From Bacteroidota bacterium (GTDB taxonomy: Bacteria > Bacteroidota > Ignavibacteria > SZUA-365): a stretch of 45,725 nt of DNA. Location: positions 1 to 45,725 of the forward strand of contig QKAF01000020.1 of the NCBI GenBank assembly GCA_003246455.1, written 5' to 3'. Positions 16,495 through 25,753 of this stretch are shown piece by piece (positions within the stretch are counted from its first letter, which is position 1; each line of letters opens with the position of its first letter). Below the pieces are notes generated by a model. That model was not told the DNA's origin and searched no databases. It worked only from the letters and a program-made list of their open reading frames with translations. Both the position numbers and the translations under genes were made by a program.

Positions 16495-18906
16495 CTACTT
16501 GACGACCACCAGGCTGCGGAACGCGGTGCGTCCGTCCATGGTGAGCGTGTAGCGATAGGAACCGCTGGCCACCGCGCGGCCGGCGTCATCGAGACCGTTC
16601 CACTGCGTCACATGCGTGCCTGCTTCGAGGCGCGCACTGACGAGCGTGCGGACGAGGGCGCCGCGCGTATCGAACACCTGCAGACGCACGTCACCGGCCG
16701 TTGCGACCGTGTACGAAATACTGGTCACGTTCGACGTCGTACGGGAGAAGGGGTTCGGATAGTTCTGATCGAGCTGCAGTCCTGCCGGGGCCGCGGGATC
16801 GCTGCCGACCGATACGGGATTCGGTTCGATCATGGTGTGACGCATGTTGATATCGGGATTGAGCATCGACATCGTCGAGCCGTCCGGCCAGGTCACGACC
16901 ACGGAATCCACCGCGGCGGTCGCACCGAGACCGATATGCTGCACCAGCGGTGACTGCGAACCGGCACCCTTGCCGATGGTGATCCAGCGCGTCCAGGTAT
17001 TGGCGCCCGCGATGACCTGCAGTTTGGCGCCGACGGAATAGATATTCTTGGTCTTGCTGCGGACATCGAACTCGACCCAGTTGCCCAGGCCGACCATATC
17101 GTTGCGATACAGCTTGACGCCGGTTTCCGTCGCGATGCTCAGATCGAGATCGCCGTCATTGTCGTAATCGACCCAGACCACGCCGAGGCTGTTGGTCGCG
17201 TCGATTCCCGCTTCGAAGGTCATGTTGGTGAAGCTGCCGTCGGGATTCTGCTTGTACAGGTAGCCGTTGAAGCAGTTTTCACCCGGCGTGATCGCGACGT
17301 CGTAGAGGCCGTCATTGTCGAAATCGCCCCAGGCGACGTCGGCGTTGTAGAGATCGAAGGCCAGCTGAGAAACGGTGTTGCTGACCTGCGTGAAGGTCGC
17401 ATTGGGGAAGCCGCTGTTCTGCCACACGGCGGTGCGGTCGCCCGCGCCGAGACGGAACTTCTCGAGTCCCTCGCCGATGAAGATGTCGACGTCTCCGTCG
17501 TTGTCGTAATCGGCAACGTCACAGCCGCGGGAATTGCCGAACAGGCCGATGTAATTCGGATCGGTTTTCAGCACACCCTGCAGATTGTGCAGCTGCGAGA
17601 CCTCGCGGAAGAAGCCGTTGCCCTGGTTTTCGAACAGGTAGTTCGGCTGCAGGCGGTTGTTGGTGCAGTACAGGTCGAGGTCGCCGTCGCCGTCGATATC
17701 GGCCCAGTTCACACCCGTGATCGGACGGTAGCCCGTCACCAGCTTGGTCTGGTCGTAGGGATCGCGGCCGTACTGTCCGGCGCGGTAGCCGCCGAGCACC
17801 TGTCCCTTGATGTCGCGGAACTTCCCGTTCTGTGTGTTGCCGTAGAAGTATCCTTCATGGGCGGCGCCGCGGATCAATGCCGAGTCGTTCGGGTTGGAGG
17901 GATTTTTCTGATACATGTATTCGCCGTGCGCGACGAAGAGATCGAGGAAGAAATCGCCGTCGTAATCCGCAAACGCCATGGCGGTCGTATTGCGTCCCGT
18001 ACCGAAACCGGGTTCGGTGTCCTTGACGTACATCCCGTTGTCGTTGATGTACAGCAGCGCGTCGGGCTGGCAGACGATGTCGAGATCGCCGTCGTTGTCG
18101 ATATCGGCGAACATGTTGATTTCGCTGCCGCCGTCGTAGCCGACGTTCGCCGCGACATTCGTGAATTTCCCGTTGCCGTTGTTCTTCATCAGCTTCGAAC
18201 CGTAGAGCAGGTCCTGATAGCCGTCGTTGTCGAAATCGCCCCAGCTGAGACGCATGCCCTCGGGCATCATGTTCAGGCCGGCAATGAGCGTGCTTTCAGT
18301 GAACAGGCTCTGGCCCGGCGCGTCGTATTCCACCTTCACGCCGATGTACCAGTTGTTGATGGCCATGCCGGTGGCGAAGCGGGAACTGTACGGGATGTAC
18401 GGCGGCTGCAGGGGCTGCCAGTACGAGCTGGTGTACATCGTGTCGCCTTCTGCGGTCGCGCAGGTCGGAGTCTGAAGGTAGTTGTCCATGCGCACGCGGA
18501 GGTTGGATCCGAGGGGAATCACGCCCACGAAAAAGCTGGTCGGCCGATTGAAATGCGGCAGCGTTCCGCTGAAGGGGAAACGAATGAGATTCGAGCCCAC
18601 GGGAATGAATGCCTTGAAGGTGACGAGCGGCGCGAGCAGCAGCGGGTATTCGCCGCCGCCTTCGCGGCCGAAGAGATACACCAGGACGCTGTCGCTGGCG
18701 GCCTGCTCGGTGTAGAACCATGCGTTGATCTCATGCAGCGACGCGGGGCGGTCCACCTCGAAGCGCGTGAGCATCATCGTTCCTACCGGAGCGTTGAGCA
18801 GGACGAAATTCTGTTCTGCCTGATAGTAGAACAGGTCGACGACCTGCGCCTGGCTGCTGGCTGCCGCAAAGAGCATCAGCAGAAGAATCGGGAGCAGTTT
18901 TTTCAT
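16495..18906 (-). CDS. T9SS-exported FG-GAP/VCBS repeat protein with ASPIC/UnbV domain
   Basis: An 803-aa secreted protein. A signal peptide (1-20, ending SSQAQ) is followed by an N-terminal beta-sandwich-like region (about 21-205) and then FG-GAP repeats with Ca-binding loops of the D-x-D-x-D-G-x-x-D kind. I count seven: DFDNDGYQDL, DIDNDGDLDI, DYDGDFFLDL, DIDGDGDLDL, DYDNDGDVDI, DFDNDGLYDV and DYDNDGDLDL. An ASPIC/UnbV domain follows (about 610-700: VGAKLQVIAG ... VVVTWPDGST). The C-terminal 85 residues are a T9SS type A sorting domain (LDQNYPNPFSRTTS ... GSYRYTL). It is predicted to reach the cell surface or medium. Its start context, GATGAGGTTGGT before ATG, resembles that of the T9SS genes downstream. 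It lies 38 bp after nadA. Confidence 0.9.
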   Translation of the reverse strand: MKKLLPILLLMLFAAASSQAQVVDLFYYQAEQNFVLLNAPVGTMMLTRFEVDRPASLHEINAWFYTEQAASDSVLVYLFGREGGGEYPLLLAPLVTFKAFIPVGSNLIRFPFSGTLPHFNRPTSFFVGVIPLGSNLRVRMDNYLQTPTCATAEGDTMYTSSYWQPLQPPYIPYSSRFATGMAINNWYIGVKVEYDAPGQSLFTESTLIAGLNMMPEGMRLSWGDFDNDGYQDLLYGSKLMKNNGNGKFTNVAANVGYDGGSEINMFADIDNDGDLDIVCQPDALLYINDNGMYVKDTEPGFGTGRNTTAMAFADYDGDFFLDLFVAHGEYMYQKNPSNPNDSALIRGAAHEGYFYGNTQNGKFRDIKGQVLGGYRAGQYGRDPYDQTKLVTGYRPITGVNWADIDGDGDLDLYCTNNRLQPNYLFENQGNGFFREVSQLHNLQGVLKTDPNYIGLFGNSRGCDVADYDNDGDVDIFIGEGLEKFRLGAGDRTAVWQNSGFPNATFTQVSNTVSQLAFDLYNADVAWGDFDNDGLYDVAITPGENCFNGYLYKQNPDGSFTNMTFEAGIDATNSLGVVWVDYDNDGDLDLSIATETGVKLYRNDMVGLGNWVEFDVRSKTKNIYSVGAKLQVIAGANTWTRWITIGKGAGSQSPLVQHIGLGATAAVDSVVVTWPDGSTMSMLNPDINMRHTMIEPNPVSVGSDPAAPAGLQLDQNYPNPFSRTTSNVTSISYTVATAGDVRLQVFDTRGALVRTLVSARLEAGTHVTQWNGLDDAGRAVASGSYRYTLTMDGRTAFRSLVVVK

Positions 18907-18944
18907 ACCAACCTCATCTGATGAAAACGATTGAGAATGTTATT

Positions 18945-19991
18945 CTACAAATCCATTCCGATGGCGGCGTCCTTCCACGGAAGCGGAATTTCCGCCAGTA
19001 CGCGGCGCGCCGCTTCCTCGTCCCCCTGTGCCATTTCGAGCATGCGCTCAATCGGGCGCAGAGCGCGGAGGCGCATGTCTTCCGGTACGACGATTTCCGG
19101 CGTACGGTCGCGCATGCAAAGATACAGTTTTTCGAGCGTGTTCACTTTCATATAATCGCACACGTTGCAGGCGCAGCCGTTATTCGGGGGCGCGGCGATG
19201 AATTCCTTTTCCGGCGCGCGTTTCTGCATCTGGTGCATGATCCCGGCCTCGGTCGCGACGATGAAACGCGTCGCGGGACGGTCGACGACGTACTGGAGCA
19301 GGGCGCTGGTGGAGCCGATGAAATCGGCCTGCCGCAGCACCGCTCCCTCGCATTCGGGATGGGCGATCACTTCCGCTTCCGGGTGCTGTGCGCGCAGTTC
19401 GCGGATGAGCTCTTCGCTGAACTGTTCGTGCACCGTGCACACCCCCTGCCAGAGAAGCATCTGCCGGCCGGTCTTGCCGCGCACGTACGCCCCGAGATTC
19501 TTGTCCGGGGAAAACAGGATCGGGATTTCCGCCGGGATTTTCTCGAGAATCGCTTCTGCGCTGCTCGACGTGCAGATGATGTCGCTGAGCGCTTTCACCT
19601 CCGCCGTACAGTTGATATACGTCACGGCAAGATGGTCGGGATGCATCGCGCGAAAGCGGCGGAACAGGTGCGCCGGCGCGCTTTCGGCAAGCGAACATCC
19701 GGCGTTCAGATCCGGAAGCAGGACGGTCTTGCCGGGATTGAGGATTTTGGCGGTTTCCGCCATGAAATGCACGCCGGCGAACACGATCACGTCCGCGTCC
19801 ACTTCGCGCGCCCTCCGCGACAGCTCGTAGCTGTCGCCCCGGATGTCGGCGATATCCTGGATGATCGAGTCCTGGTAGTAATGCGCCAGGATGACCGCGT
19901 TCATCTCCTCCTTCAGGCGGAGAATCTCCCGGACCATGGAGACTTCATCCATTGCTGCGGCGGGAGCCATATCGATGGTGATTTCCGGCAT
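18945..19991 (-). CDS. nadA: Quinolinate synthase A
   Basis: A 348-aa enzyme that condenses iminoaspartate with dihydroxyacetone phosphate to quinolinate for NAD synthesis. Signatures: [29 protein letters not shown], the [4Fe-4S] cysteines in NAGCSLAE (C99), WQGVCTVHE (C185) and the C-x-C-x-x-C segment CACNVCDYM (C273-C278), and HPECEG. Length is normal. nadB and nadC are not in the window. The start is 9 bp from the glmS stop, so the two are co-transcribed from the glmS side. Confidence 0.95.
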   Translation of the reverse strand: MPEITIDMAPAAAMDEVSMVREILRLKEEMNAVILAHYYQDSIIQDIADIRGDSYELSRRAREVDADVIVFAGVHFMAETAKILNPGKTVLLPDLNAGCSLAESAPAHLFRRFRAMHPDHLAVTYINCTAEVKALSDIICTSSSAEAILEKIPAEIPILFSPDKNLGAYVRGKTGRQMLLWQGVCTVHEQFSEELIRELRAQHPEAEVIAHPECEGAVLRQADFIGSTSALLQYVVDRPATRFIVATEAGIMHQMQKRAPEKEFIAAPPNNGCACNVCDYMKVNTLEKLYLCMRDRTPEIVVPEDMRLRALRPIERMLEMAQGDEEAARRVLAEIPLPWKDAAIGMDL

Positions 19992-20000
19992 ACTGCCCTG

Positions 20001-21836
20001 TTATTCTACGGTCACGCTCTTCGCGAGATTGCGCGGCTGGTCGACATTGCAGCCGCGGTGAACGGCGATGTAGTAGGCCAGAAGCTGCAGCGGAATACTC
20101 GTCAGCAGCGGAGAAAGAAAATCCAGCGTCCGGGGGATGCAGAGGATATGTCCCGCCATCTGGCTGATCACGTCGTCTTCATGGTTGACGATGGCGATCA
20201 CCTGCCCCTTCCGCGCCTTCACTTCCTGGATGTTGCTGATCACCTTCTCGTGAATGCGGTCCTGCGGCGCGATGAATACCACCGGCATGTTCTCGTCTAT
20301 GAGCGCGATCGGACCGTGCTTCATTTCCGCCGCGGGATATCCTTCGGCGTGGATGTAGGAGATTTCCTTCAGTTTCAGCGCGCCTTCGAGCGCGGCGGGG
20401 AAATTGTAGCCGCGACCGAGGTAGAGCGCGTTGTTCGCGCCGGCGTACTTGCTGGCAAGCTCCTGCACCGCGGACGTGTCTTTCAGGATTTCCGAAACCT
20501 TGTCCGGAATCGCAAGGAGTTCCTCGGCGAACTGCTTTCCTTCGTCGATGCTGATGAAGCCGCGGTTGCGCCCCAGCATCAGCGTGAGCAGCGAAAGCGC
20601 GACCAGCTGCGAGGTGAATGCCTTGGTCGACGCGACGCCGATCTCGGGACCCGCGTGAATGTACACCCCGGCGTGCGTCTCCCGTGCGATGGTGCTGCCG
20701 ACGACGTTGCAGATGCCGATCACCGTGGCGCCGCGCTTCTTCGCTTCGCGCAGCGCGGCCAGGGTATCGGCGGTTTCGCCGCTCTGGCTGATGACGATGA
20801 CCACGTCGTCTTCATGGATAATGGGGTCGCGATAGCGGAATTCCGACGCGTACTCGACTTCCACGGGGATGCGCGCGTAATGTTCGAGCATGTATTCGCC
20901 GACCAGTCCGGCATGCCACGACGTTCCGCACGCGGTGATAATGATGCGTCGCGCGTTGTTGAGCACCGGCATGACCTCCCGCAGACCGCCGAGTTTCGCC
21001 GTGCCCTTCTCGAGAATCAGGCGTCCGCGCATGGAATCCATGATCGTCTGCGCCTGCTCGTGGATTTCCTTGAGCATGAAATGCTCGAAACCGCCCTTTT
21101 CGATCTGTTCGATGTCGTAGGTGATCTCCTCGATCTCGTGCTCGACCACCTCGTCTCCGAGCGTCTTCACTTCGTAGCCGTCCCGCGTGAGCGTCGCGAC
21201 GTCGTCGTCTTCGAGAAAAATCACCTGGCGGGTGTGTCCCACGATGGCCGATGCATCGGAGGCGACGAAGTATTCGCCGTCGTTGATCCCCAGCACGAGG
21301 GGACTTCCCCGGCGGGCGGCGATGAGCTTGTCCGGCTCCCTGTTCGAAATCACGACAATGCCGAAGGTGCCGTCCACCTCCTGCAGGGCGAGGCGCACCG
21401 CCTGCTCGAGATTGTTCGTGATGTCGAAAAACGCGGAAATCAGCTGAACGAGCGCCTCGGTGTCGGTGTCGGTGTGAAAGGTGATTCCGTCGCGTTCGAG
21501 GCGCTGCCGGATCGCACCGTGATTCTCGATGATGCCGTTGTGGACCAGGGCGATGCTGCCGGTCTGGTCGACGTGCGGATGCGCATTGACGTCGTTCGGG
21601 ACGCCATGCGTCGCCCAGCGGGTATGCCCGATGCCGATCGTCGATACGAAGGGATGCATTTCCGTCAGCGTTTCGAGATCCGCGACCTTGCCCGCGCGCT
21701 TGAGGATTTTCACCGAACTGTTGGTGAGCACCGCCATTCCGGCCGAATCATACCCGCGATATTCCAGACGTTTCAGTCCGTCTATAACAATCGGCGTGAC
21801 TTCCCTGAAGCCGATGTAGCCGACAATTCCGCACAT
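20001..21836 (-). CDS. glmS: Glutamine-fructose-6-phosphate aminotransferase (isomerizing)
   Basis: A 611-aa enzyme that makes glucosamine-6-phosphate, the entry to peptidoglycan and LPS amino sugars. The N-terminal class II glutaminase starts with the catalytic cysteine (MCGIVGYIG) and has YRGYDSAG and GHTRWATHG. Two SIS isomerase domains follow, with ACGTSWHAG, SQSGETADT, GVASTKAFTSQL and GRGYNFPAALEGALKLKE. The terminus NLAKSVTVE is the canonical one. AAGGATAC lies upstream of the ATG. No glmS ribozyme core is apparent in the leader, as expected outside Firmicutes. Confidence 0.97.
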   Translation of the reverse strand: MCGIVGYIGFREVTPIVIDGLKRLEYRGYDSAGMAVLTNSSVKILKRAGKVADLETLTEMHPFVSTIGIGHTRWATHGVPNDVNAHPHVDQTGSIALVHNGIIENHGAIRQRLERDGITFHTDTDTEALVQLISAFFDITNNLEQAVRLALQEVDGTFGIVVISNREPDKLIAARRGSPLVLGINDGEYFVASDASAIVGHTRQVIFLEDDDVATLTRDGYEVKTLGDEVVEHEIEEITYDIEQIEKGGFEHFMLKEIHEQAQTIMDSMRGRLILEKGTAKLGGLREVMPVLNNARRIIITACGTSWHAGLVGEYMLEHYARIPVEVEYASEFRYRDPIIHEDDVVIVISQSGETADTLAALREAKKRGATVIGICNVVGSTIARETHAGVYIHAGPEIGVASTKAFTSQLVALSLLTLMLGRNRGFISIDEGKQFAEELLAIPDKVSEILKDTSAVQELASKYAGANNALYLGRGYNFPAALEGALKLKEISYIHAEGYPAAEMKHGPIALIDENMPVVFIAPQDRIHEKVISNIQEVKARKGQVIAIVNHEDDVISQMAGHILCIPRTLDFLSPLLTSIPLQLLAYYIAVHRGCNVDQPRNLAKSVTVE

Positions 21837-22012
21837 AACGTGTTGTATCCTTGGCTTGTCATTTCAATTGAAGGCACCAGTGCCGCAGCGCTTGGTTTGA
21901 TCAATGAACTTAGTATTTGAAGCCGTCAATAACAAGGATACGGTCAGGTCCGAAATCCCTGCCCTCCGACGTTTCCGGGACAGGGTATTCCGTTCTGTTT
22001 ATCGGAAATACC

Positions 22013-22027
22013 GTGAAATATATTCAC
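22013..22027. promoter_or_regulatory. 15-bp palindrome, upstream copy (operator candidate)
   Basis: GTGAAATATATTCAC has 5-bp perfect arms (GTGAA/TTCAC) and a 5-nt centre. It matches the downstream copy at 14 of 15 positions. Centre-to-centre distance to that copy is 102 bp. Confidence 0.5.
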
Positions 22028-22114
22028 TTTGACCCCGCTGTCGCCTGTAACTCCTTTTTATTCAACAGAATTACCCTGAATTCGCATATTTCAGCCTTGC
22101 ATTTTATGAACATT

Positions 22115-22129
22115 GTGAATTATATTCAC
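22115..22129. promoter_or_regulatory. 15-bp palindrome, downstream copy overlapping a -35 position
   Basis: GTGAATTATATTCAC has 6-bp perfect arms (GTGAAT/ATTCAC). Its right arm occupies the -35 position for a TATAGT hexamer 17 nt further on. This fits a site for an activator that contacts RNA polymerase, or a repressor. The odd-numbered spacing (GTGA-N7-TCAC) differs from CRP (N6). Confidence 0.5.
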
Positions 22130-22152
22130 TCTTGATTCAATCGTTATATAGT
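22124..22152 (+). promoter_or_regulatory. Candidate promoter of the first cassette gene
   Basis: TATAGT (22147-22152) is a good -10. The hexamer 17 nt upstream (ATTCAC, 22124-22129) is a poor -35 but is the right arm of a palindrome. This suggests an activator-dependent promoter. Confidence 0.4.
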
Positions 22153-22192
22153 AGACGCAATACAGTATTCAACATGTAAAATGAGGTTTCCC

Positions 22193-23749
22193 ATGCGCTC
22201 AGCTACTCGTTTGACAACATCGCTATTTGCGGCCGCGCTGCTGCTCGCGACGTTTTTCTCCATGCCCGGCGAGGCATCAGCTCAGGGAGCTCTTCAGCTC
22301 TCGACCGGTTTGGCAGGCAATAACGGGACTTCCGGAATTTCCTTCGAAGTCACCGCGCTGAAATCGACCAAGATTTACCGTCTGTGGACGCAGACGTATT
22401 CGGCGGGAAACTGCGTGGTCGAAGTCTCCTACAACCCCACCGGACTGATCAACGTCCCCGGTTCCAGCGGCGGGTACAACACCACGGGCTGGATCAGCCT
22501 GGGCCAGGCGACAGTCGCAGGCGTCGGACGCGGCGTGGGGATGGAGCGTGCCATTCCGATCGACATCAACCTGATGATGAATCCCGGTGATCGCTGGGGC
22601 TTCGCGATCCGCACCGTTTCCGGCACGGGCGTCGGCTACAAGTCCGGCGTCGCGCCCTACGTCTTTTCGGATTCGTATATCTCGATCAACACGCAGGCAT
22701 GGGGCGGCAGCGTTCCGGGCTCGTTCTCCTTCTACCCGCGTCAGTTCTGCGGCGCGGTACAGTACGACGAAGGGTGCTTCTTCCCGGATAACATCATTTC
22801 CTACGAGCTGCTCGACGCCCAGCTTCAGCCCACGACGTTCGCCAATATCCCTGGGTCGGTCAACATGCATTACACCGTCTCCTACCCCGACGAGGCCTCC
22901 ACGGTGGGCGTGACCATGAATCTCCGCAACGTCATCACCGACGCGATCGTGTACACCCACAGCTTCACGGCCAACAAGCTGGCGGGTCAGGTACTCGATG
23001 CCGTCACCAACATCCCGCTGCCGGCGAACCTCCCGACCGGGTATTTCAAGGTCGACGTGACCTTCAACACCAAGAACAGCTGCATGAATTACGCGGATTT
23101 CGAAGCGCCGAAATCCACGCTGCTGCTTCTGCCGCCGGGTGCGCAGATGTGCATCGTCTGGCCGGGCGACGTCAACAACGACGATGTGGTCAATTACGGC
23201 GACCGCGCCGCCCTCAACAAGTACATCTACGACGCCAACATGCGCAGCAGCTGGCTGCAGGGTCCGACCCGCTACAGCGTCGAAGGCGGCCTGGATTACG
23301 TGGCATGGAAGGCACAGCCCAGCGCCCCGTGGCAGACCTCGGATGGCTGCTACAAGGATACCGATGGAAACGGCATCATCAACAACTTCGATTACATCGC
23401 CATCAAGCTGAACTGGCAGAAAACGCACGGCATCATTTCCTCGAAGCAGACACCGGTGTTTTCCGCGGTATCCTTCGATATGGACCAGAATTTCCCGAAT
23501 CCCTTCAATCCCACGACCAGCATCCGCTACGCGGTTCCCGAACAGAGCCATGTGCGCCTGATCGTCACCGACATGCTCGGACGTGCAGTCGCCACACTCG
23601 TCGACGGAGACGTTGAAAGCGGCGTTCACAGCGTGGAGTTCGATGCCGGACAGCTTCCGAGCGGCAACTATATTGCCACGGTGATGATGACGGGCATTGA
23701 GTCGGGCCTGACGTTCAACAAGACGGTCAAGATGGCGCTCAATAAATAG
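22193..23749 (+). CDS. Cassette gene A: secreted dockerin-like protein with T9SS sorting domain
   Basis: A 518-aa secreted protein. Signal peptide about 1-31 (ends EASAQ). N-terminal beta-sandwich module about 32-185, shared with gene B (EVTALKSTKIYRLW, NPTGLINVP, NPGDRWGF). Second beta module about 190-310 (GCFFPDNIISYELLDA ... LPTGYFKVDVTF). Dockerin-like module about 318-410 with two Ca-loops, DVNNDDVVNYGD and DTDGNGIINNFD. T9SS type A sorting domain 429-518 (MDQNFPNPFNPTTSIRYAV). Start 22193 is preferred over an ATG 12 nt upstream because TGAGGT then sits correctly spaced. It probably acts on the surface or outside the cell. No catalytic motif is visible. Confidence 0.9.
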   Translation: MRSATRLTTSLFAAALLLATFFSMPGEASAQGALQLSTGLAGNNGTSGISFEVTALKSTKIYRLWTQTYSAGNCVVEVSYNPTGLINVPGSSGGYNTTGWISLGQATVAGVGRGVGMERAIPIDINLMMNPGDRWGFAIRTVSGTGVGYKSGVAPYVFSDSYISINTQAWGGSVPGSFSFYPRQFCGAVQYDEGCFFPDNIISYELLDAQLQPTTFANIPGSVNMHYTVSYPDEASTVGVTMNLRNVITDAIVYTHSFTANKLAGQVLDAVTNIPLPANLPTGYFKVDVTFNTKNSCMNYADFEAPKSTLLLLPPGAQMCIVWPGDVNNDDVVNYGDRAALNKYIYDANMRSSWLQGPTRYSVEGGLDYVAWKAQPSAPWQTSDGCYKDTDGNGIINNFDYIAIKLNWQKTHGIISSKQTPVFSAVSFDMDQNFPNPFNPTTSIRYAVPEQSHVRLIVTDMLGRAVATLVDGDVESGVHSVEFDAGQLPSGNYIATVMMTGIESGLTFNKTVKMALNK

Positions 23750-23770
23750 CTTTCTATAATATACTGTCCC

Positions 23771-23808
23771 ATGGTGGGCGGATAGAGAATAATCTGCCCA
23801 CCATTTTT
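23771..23808 (+). terminator. Rho-independent terminator of gene A
   Basis: The stem ATGGTGGGC (23771-23779) pairs with GCCCACCAT (23796-23804) and is followed by TTTTT. Confidence 0.85.
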
Positions 23809-23869
23809 CACCCATTCCGCCGATGTGTGTGAGCATCCGGAACACGTGAAGATATGCATAGGTATGTAC

Positions 23870-23898
23870 TTGATTTCGTCGGAGGCAATTCCTATCTT
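23870..23898 (+). promoter_or_regulatory. Candidate promoter of gene B
   Basis: TTGATT (23870-23875), 17-nt spacer, TATCTT (23893-23898). A half-site GTGAAGATAT (23846) resembling the gene A palindromes lies about 20 bp upstream. Confidence 0.35.
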
Positions 23899-23952
23899 CC
23901 GGCATAATTTACGTACTGCCAATAAATTGCATCACTTTCACCCGGAGGGCTC

Positions 23953-25539
23953 ATGCTTTACGTTACTTTGAAACGCTCAACAGGAGTATCTCTCGCGATG
24001 ATACTTCTGATCGGACTCTTCGCGCAGGCGCCGCAGGTCCACGCGCAGGGTTCTATGTACCTCTCTACCGACCTCTACGGCACGAACGGCAATTACGGAA
24101 CCGCCTTCGAGGTCACCGCGCTGAAATCGACGAAAATCTACCGTATCTGGGTCAATGCCTACAGCGGGCAGAACACGACAGTCGAAATTTTCTACAATCC
24201 CACCGGTCTCATCAACGTCCCCAACATCAACACCGGCTACAATGCAACCGGCTGGATCAGTCTGGGTACGGCGACCATCGCCGGTCTCGGGTACGGATCA
24301 AACACCCCGGGCAGTCCGACGCAGGCCCAGGTGGAAATTCCGCTCGACATCAACCTGCTGATGAATCCCGGCGATCGCTGGGGCTTCATCACGAAAATGC
24401 TCTCGGGCGGCATCCATTACCGCACCGGATCCGCACCGTATATCTTCTCCGACAGCTACCTCGAGATCAACACGCAGGGCTGGGCCGGCGGCTGGGCGCC
24501 GCTCGCGACGACATCCATGTTCTACCCGCGCCAGTTCTGCGGACGCATCGCCTATGACGAAGGCTGCTTCTTCCCCGACGGCGTGATTTCGTATGAACTG
24601 CTCGACGCGAACATGCAGCCGACCAGCTTCGCGAACGTCCCGGGTTCTGTCAACATCCACTACAATGTCGCCTATCCGGACGAAGCATCGAACGTCGGCG
24701 TCACCGTCGAACTGCGTAATGTCATCACCGACGCCGTGGTCTACACCTACAACTTCAGTGCAAGCAAGCTTGCAGGCCAGATCCTGGACGCAGTCACCAA
24801 TATTCCGCTGCCGGCGAACCTGCCGACCGGATACTTCAAGGTCGACGTGACCTTCAATACCAAGAACAGCTGCATGAACTATGCCGACTTCGAAGCGCCG
24901 CAGTCCACGCTGCTCCTGCTTCCCCCGGGTGCGCAGATGTGCGTCGTCTGGCCGGGCGACGTCGACAATAACGGGCTGGTCAACTACGCCGATCGCGCCT
25001 CGCTCAACAAGTACATCCACGATGCCAACCTCCGGAGCTCCTGGCTCGAGGGCCCGACGCGCTTCAGCGTGATCGGCGGCATGGACTATCTCGCGTGGAA
25101 GGCGCAGCCGAGCGCACCCTGGCAGACCCCCGACGGCTGCTACAAGGACACCGACGGAAACGGCGTCATCAACAACTTCGATTACATCGCCATCAAGCTC
25201 AACTGGCAGCGCGCGCACGGAACAATTCCGGCAAAACAGGATCAGGGCTTCTCGACGGTTTCGTTTGATATGGACCAGAATTATCCGAATCCGTTCAATC
25301 CCACGACAAGCATCCGCTACAGCGCTCCCGAGCAGAGCATGGTCCGTCTGGTCGTGACCGACATGCTCGGCCGTGAAGTCGCCACGCTCGCAAACGAGAC
25401 GGTCGAAGCCGGGGTACATACGGCGCAGTTCGATGCGGGTCAGCTTCCGAGCGGCAGTTATGTCGCCACGATAAGCATGACTGGAATCGAGTCCGGCCTC
25501 ACCTTCAACAAGACCGTGAAGATGGCGCTCAATAAATAA
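23953..25539 (+). CDS. Cassette gene B: secreted dockerin-like protein with T9SS sorting domain
   Basis: A 528-aa close paralogue of gene A over its whole length. Signal peptide about 1-32 (ends QVHAQ). Same N-terminal beta module (EVTALKSTKIYRIW, NPTGLINVPNI, NPGDRWGFITK). Same GCFFPDGVISYELLDA module. Dockerin-like module about 329-420 with loops DVDNNGLVNYAD and DTDGNGVINNFD. Sorting domain from about 438 (MDQNYPNPFNPTTSIRYSAP). CGGAGG lies 6 nt before the ATG. Compared with A, small insertions are confined to the N-terminal module (for example at TPGSPTQAQ), while the C-terminal half is nearly the same. Confidence 0.9.
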   Translation: MLYVTLKRSTGVSLAMILLIGLFAQAPQVHAQGSMYLSTDLYGTNGNYGTAFEVTALKSTKIYRIWVNAYSGQNTTVEIFYNPTGLINVPNINTGYNATGWISLGTATIAGLGYGSNTPGSPTQAQVEIPLDINLLMNPGDRWGFITKMLSGGIHYRTGSAPYIFSDSYLEINTQGWAGGWAPLATTSMFYPRQFCGRIAYDEGCFFPDGVISYELLDANMQPTSFANVPGSVNIHYNVAYPDEASNVGVTVELRNVITDAVVYTYNFSASKLAGQILDAVTNIPLPANLPTGYFKVDVTFNTKNSCMNYADFEAPQSTLLLLPPGAQMCVVWPGDVDNNGLVNYADRASLNKYIHDANLRSSWLEGPTRFSVIGGMDYLAWKAQPSAPWQTPDGCYKDTDGNGVINNFDYIAIKLNWQRAHGTIPAKQDQGFSTVSFDMDQNYPNPFNPTTSIRYSAPEQSMVRLVVTDMLGREVATLANETVEAGVHTAQFDAGQLPSGSYVATISMTGIESGLTFNKTVKMALNK

Positions 25540-25560
25540 TCGACCTTTCTTTTAGTGTGC

Positions 25561-25588
25561 AAAAACCGCCCACCTGGGCGGTTTTTTT
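25561..25588 (+). terminator. Rho-independent terminator of gene B
   Basis: AAAAA-CCGCCC-ACCT-GGGCGG-TTTTTTT (stem 25566-25581). The flanking A and T runs extend the pairing. It starts 21 nt past the stop codon. Confidence 0.93.
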
Positions 25589-25615
25589 GTTTTTCGCCCC
25601 GTTGCGGGGAGCCTA

Positions 25616-25645
25616 TTGCCATTCTAAGTGCTGATTTAATATATT
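25616..25645 (+). promoter_or_regulatory. Candidate promoter of gene C
   Basis: TTGCCA (25616-25621), then TATATT (25640-25645) at 18 nt, or ATATAT at 17 nt. A GTGA-N7-TCAC dyad (25671-25685) lies just downstream, with the same spacing as the gene A palindromes but only 4-bp arms. Confidence 0.4.
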
Positions 25646-25753
25646 GTTGTATGCCATGATCCTTATTGGCGTGACGAACTTTCACAGCGGTATTTCGTTA
25701 CAGCGGATCACGACAGCAGGAGTCTCGTGTCTACATCACTTCAGAGGTATTTT

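Larger units (their letters stand above)
21837..22192. other. 356-bp AT-richer divergent intergenic region between glmS and the cassette array
   Basis: No convincing gene is seen here; a 72-codon open frame inside it has no ribosome-binding site and no family resemblance. The region is clearly more A/T-rich than its surroundings. It holds leaders of two divergent genes, palindromes TTCAATTGAA and TTGATCAA near glmS, and two near-identical 15-bp palindromes listed separately. Confidence 0.7.

Noticed and set aside
18921-21920. A 999-codon open frame on the plus strand, antisense to nadA and glmS
   Set aside because: It is a shadow of two unmistakable minus-strand genes in GC-rich DNA; its translation is His/Arg/Asp-rich without any domain.
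21837-22192. A glmS ribozyme in the glmS leader, and a 72-codon gene in the same gap
   Set aside because: No ribozyme core is recognisable, and the small frame has no ribosome-binding site, no motif and AT-rich non-coding composition.
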